Origin: Virgibacillus_F necropolis_A
GTDB taxonomy: Bacteria; Bacillota; Bacilli; Bacillales; Amphibacillaceae
Assembly (NCBI RefSeq): GCF_044793635.1
Contig: NZ_CP084992.1
Coordinates: 2,294,001 to 2,358,000, forward strand
Reading direction: 5' to 3'
Length of the DNA stretch: 64,000 nt
Shown here piece by piece: positions 63,985 through 64,000 of this stretch. The notes beneath the pieces were generated by a model that saw only the letters and a program-made list of their open reading frames with translations, was not told the DNA's origin and searched no databases. Positions within the stretch are counted from its first letter, which is position 1, and the number at the start of each line of letters is the position of its first letter. The translations under genes were made by a program, and so were the position numbers.

Positions 63985-64000
63985 ATGACCAAGTGGTCAT
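63985..64000. promoter_or_regulatory. TetR-type operator palindrome at window edge
   Basis: ATGACCAAGTGGTCAT: 14 of 16 positions are symmetrical (ATGACCA/TGGTCAT). It is 18 bp upstream of the TetR gene start. The TGACCA-TGGTCA form is common for TetR-family sites. It runs to the last base, so more symmetry could lie beyond. Confidence 0.65.

Overview
The window is a 64 kb piece of a low-GC, endospore-forming Bacillaceae chromosome. The gene order (rpsM-rpsK-rpoA-rplQ-ecfA1A2T-truA-rplM-rpsI ... cwlD-salA-gerD-kbaA-pdaB-rrn-tRNAs-rocF-sigW-rsiW-cdaA-cdaR-glmM-glmS) follows the origin-proximal right arm of Bacillus subtilis. The 16S text, the mevalonate genes and the many dispersed intergenic repeats suggest the Oceanobacillus/Virgibacillus/Ornithinibacillus group. 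That placement is by recognition only, not by a tree.

Layout. 0-7 kb: end of the S10/spc/alpha ribosomal block, RNA polymerase alpha, the ECF vitamin-transporter energy module, truA, rplM-rpsI. 7-16 kb: an orphan Yip1-like/HlyD-like pair, three DUF948 paralogues, then the sporulation/germination block cwlD, salA, gerD, kbaA, pdaB and a small conserved ORF. 16-24 kb: one complete rrn operon (16S, tRNA-Ile, tRNA-Ala, 23S, 5S) with a sigma-A-like promoter, followed by eight tRNAs in two groups; the gap between the groups carries an in-register array of eight 20-bp units and a 56-aa membrane ORF. 24-28.6 kb: mvaA-mvaK1-mvaD-mvaK2, a mevalonate-pathway operon that is unusual for this family. 28.8-35 kb: arginase, a tiny Spo0E-like gene, sigW-rsiW with its autoregulatory promoter, and cdaA-cdaR-glmM. 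35-39 kb: an HssRS/HrtBA haem-stress system with two direct-repeat operator candidates. 39-47 kb: an S9 peptidase, glmS with its ribozyme, a cysteine-cluster/pentapeptide-repeat protein, and a PBP4-type carboxypeptidase. 47-52.4 kb (minus strand): a methionine block, metI-metC and two homocysteine methyltransferase genes, with two S-box (SAM-I) riboswitches. 52.4-64 kb: a FAH-family enzyme, a secreted 5'-nucleotidase, a frameshifted uracil-DNA glycosylase, EcsC, a BmrA-like ABC exporter, TerC under a yybP-ykoY (Mn) riboswitch, an aldo/keto reductase, a MerR/TipAS regulator and a TetR regulator.

How the genes work together. CdaA/CdaR, GlmM and GlmS link c-di-AMP synthesis to aminosugar supply, and glmS is controlled by a self-cleaving GlcN6P ribozyme. 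SigW/RsiW, DacC and HssRS-HrtBA are envelope-stress functions. CwlD, GerD, KbaA, PdaB and the Spo0E-like protein belong to sporulation and germination. MetI/MetC and the two methyltransferases together can make methionine from an activated homoserine and re-methylate homocysteine.

A second layer is a set of short non-coding repeat families, several with two or three copies in this one window. They sit in intergenic gaps, including inside the mevalonate operon and between an S-box riboswitch and its presumed target gene. I found no CRISPR array, no transposase gene and no prophage. All family assignments come from reading the translated sequence, with no database search.
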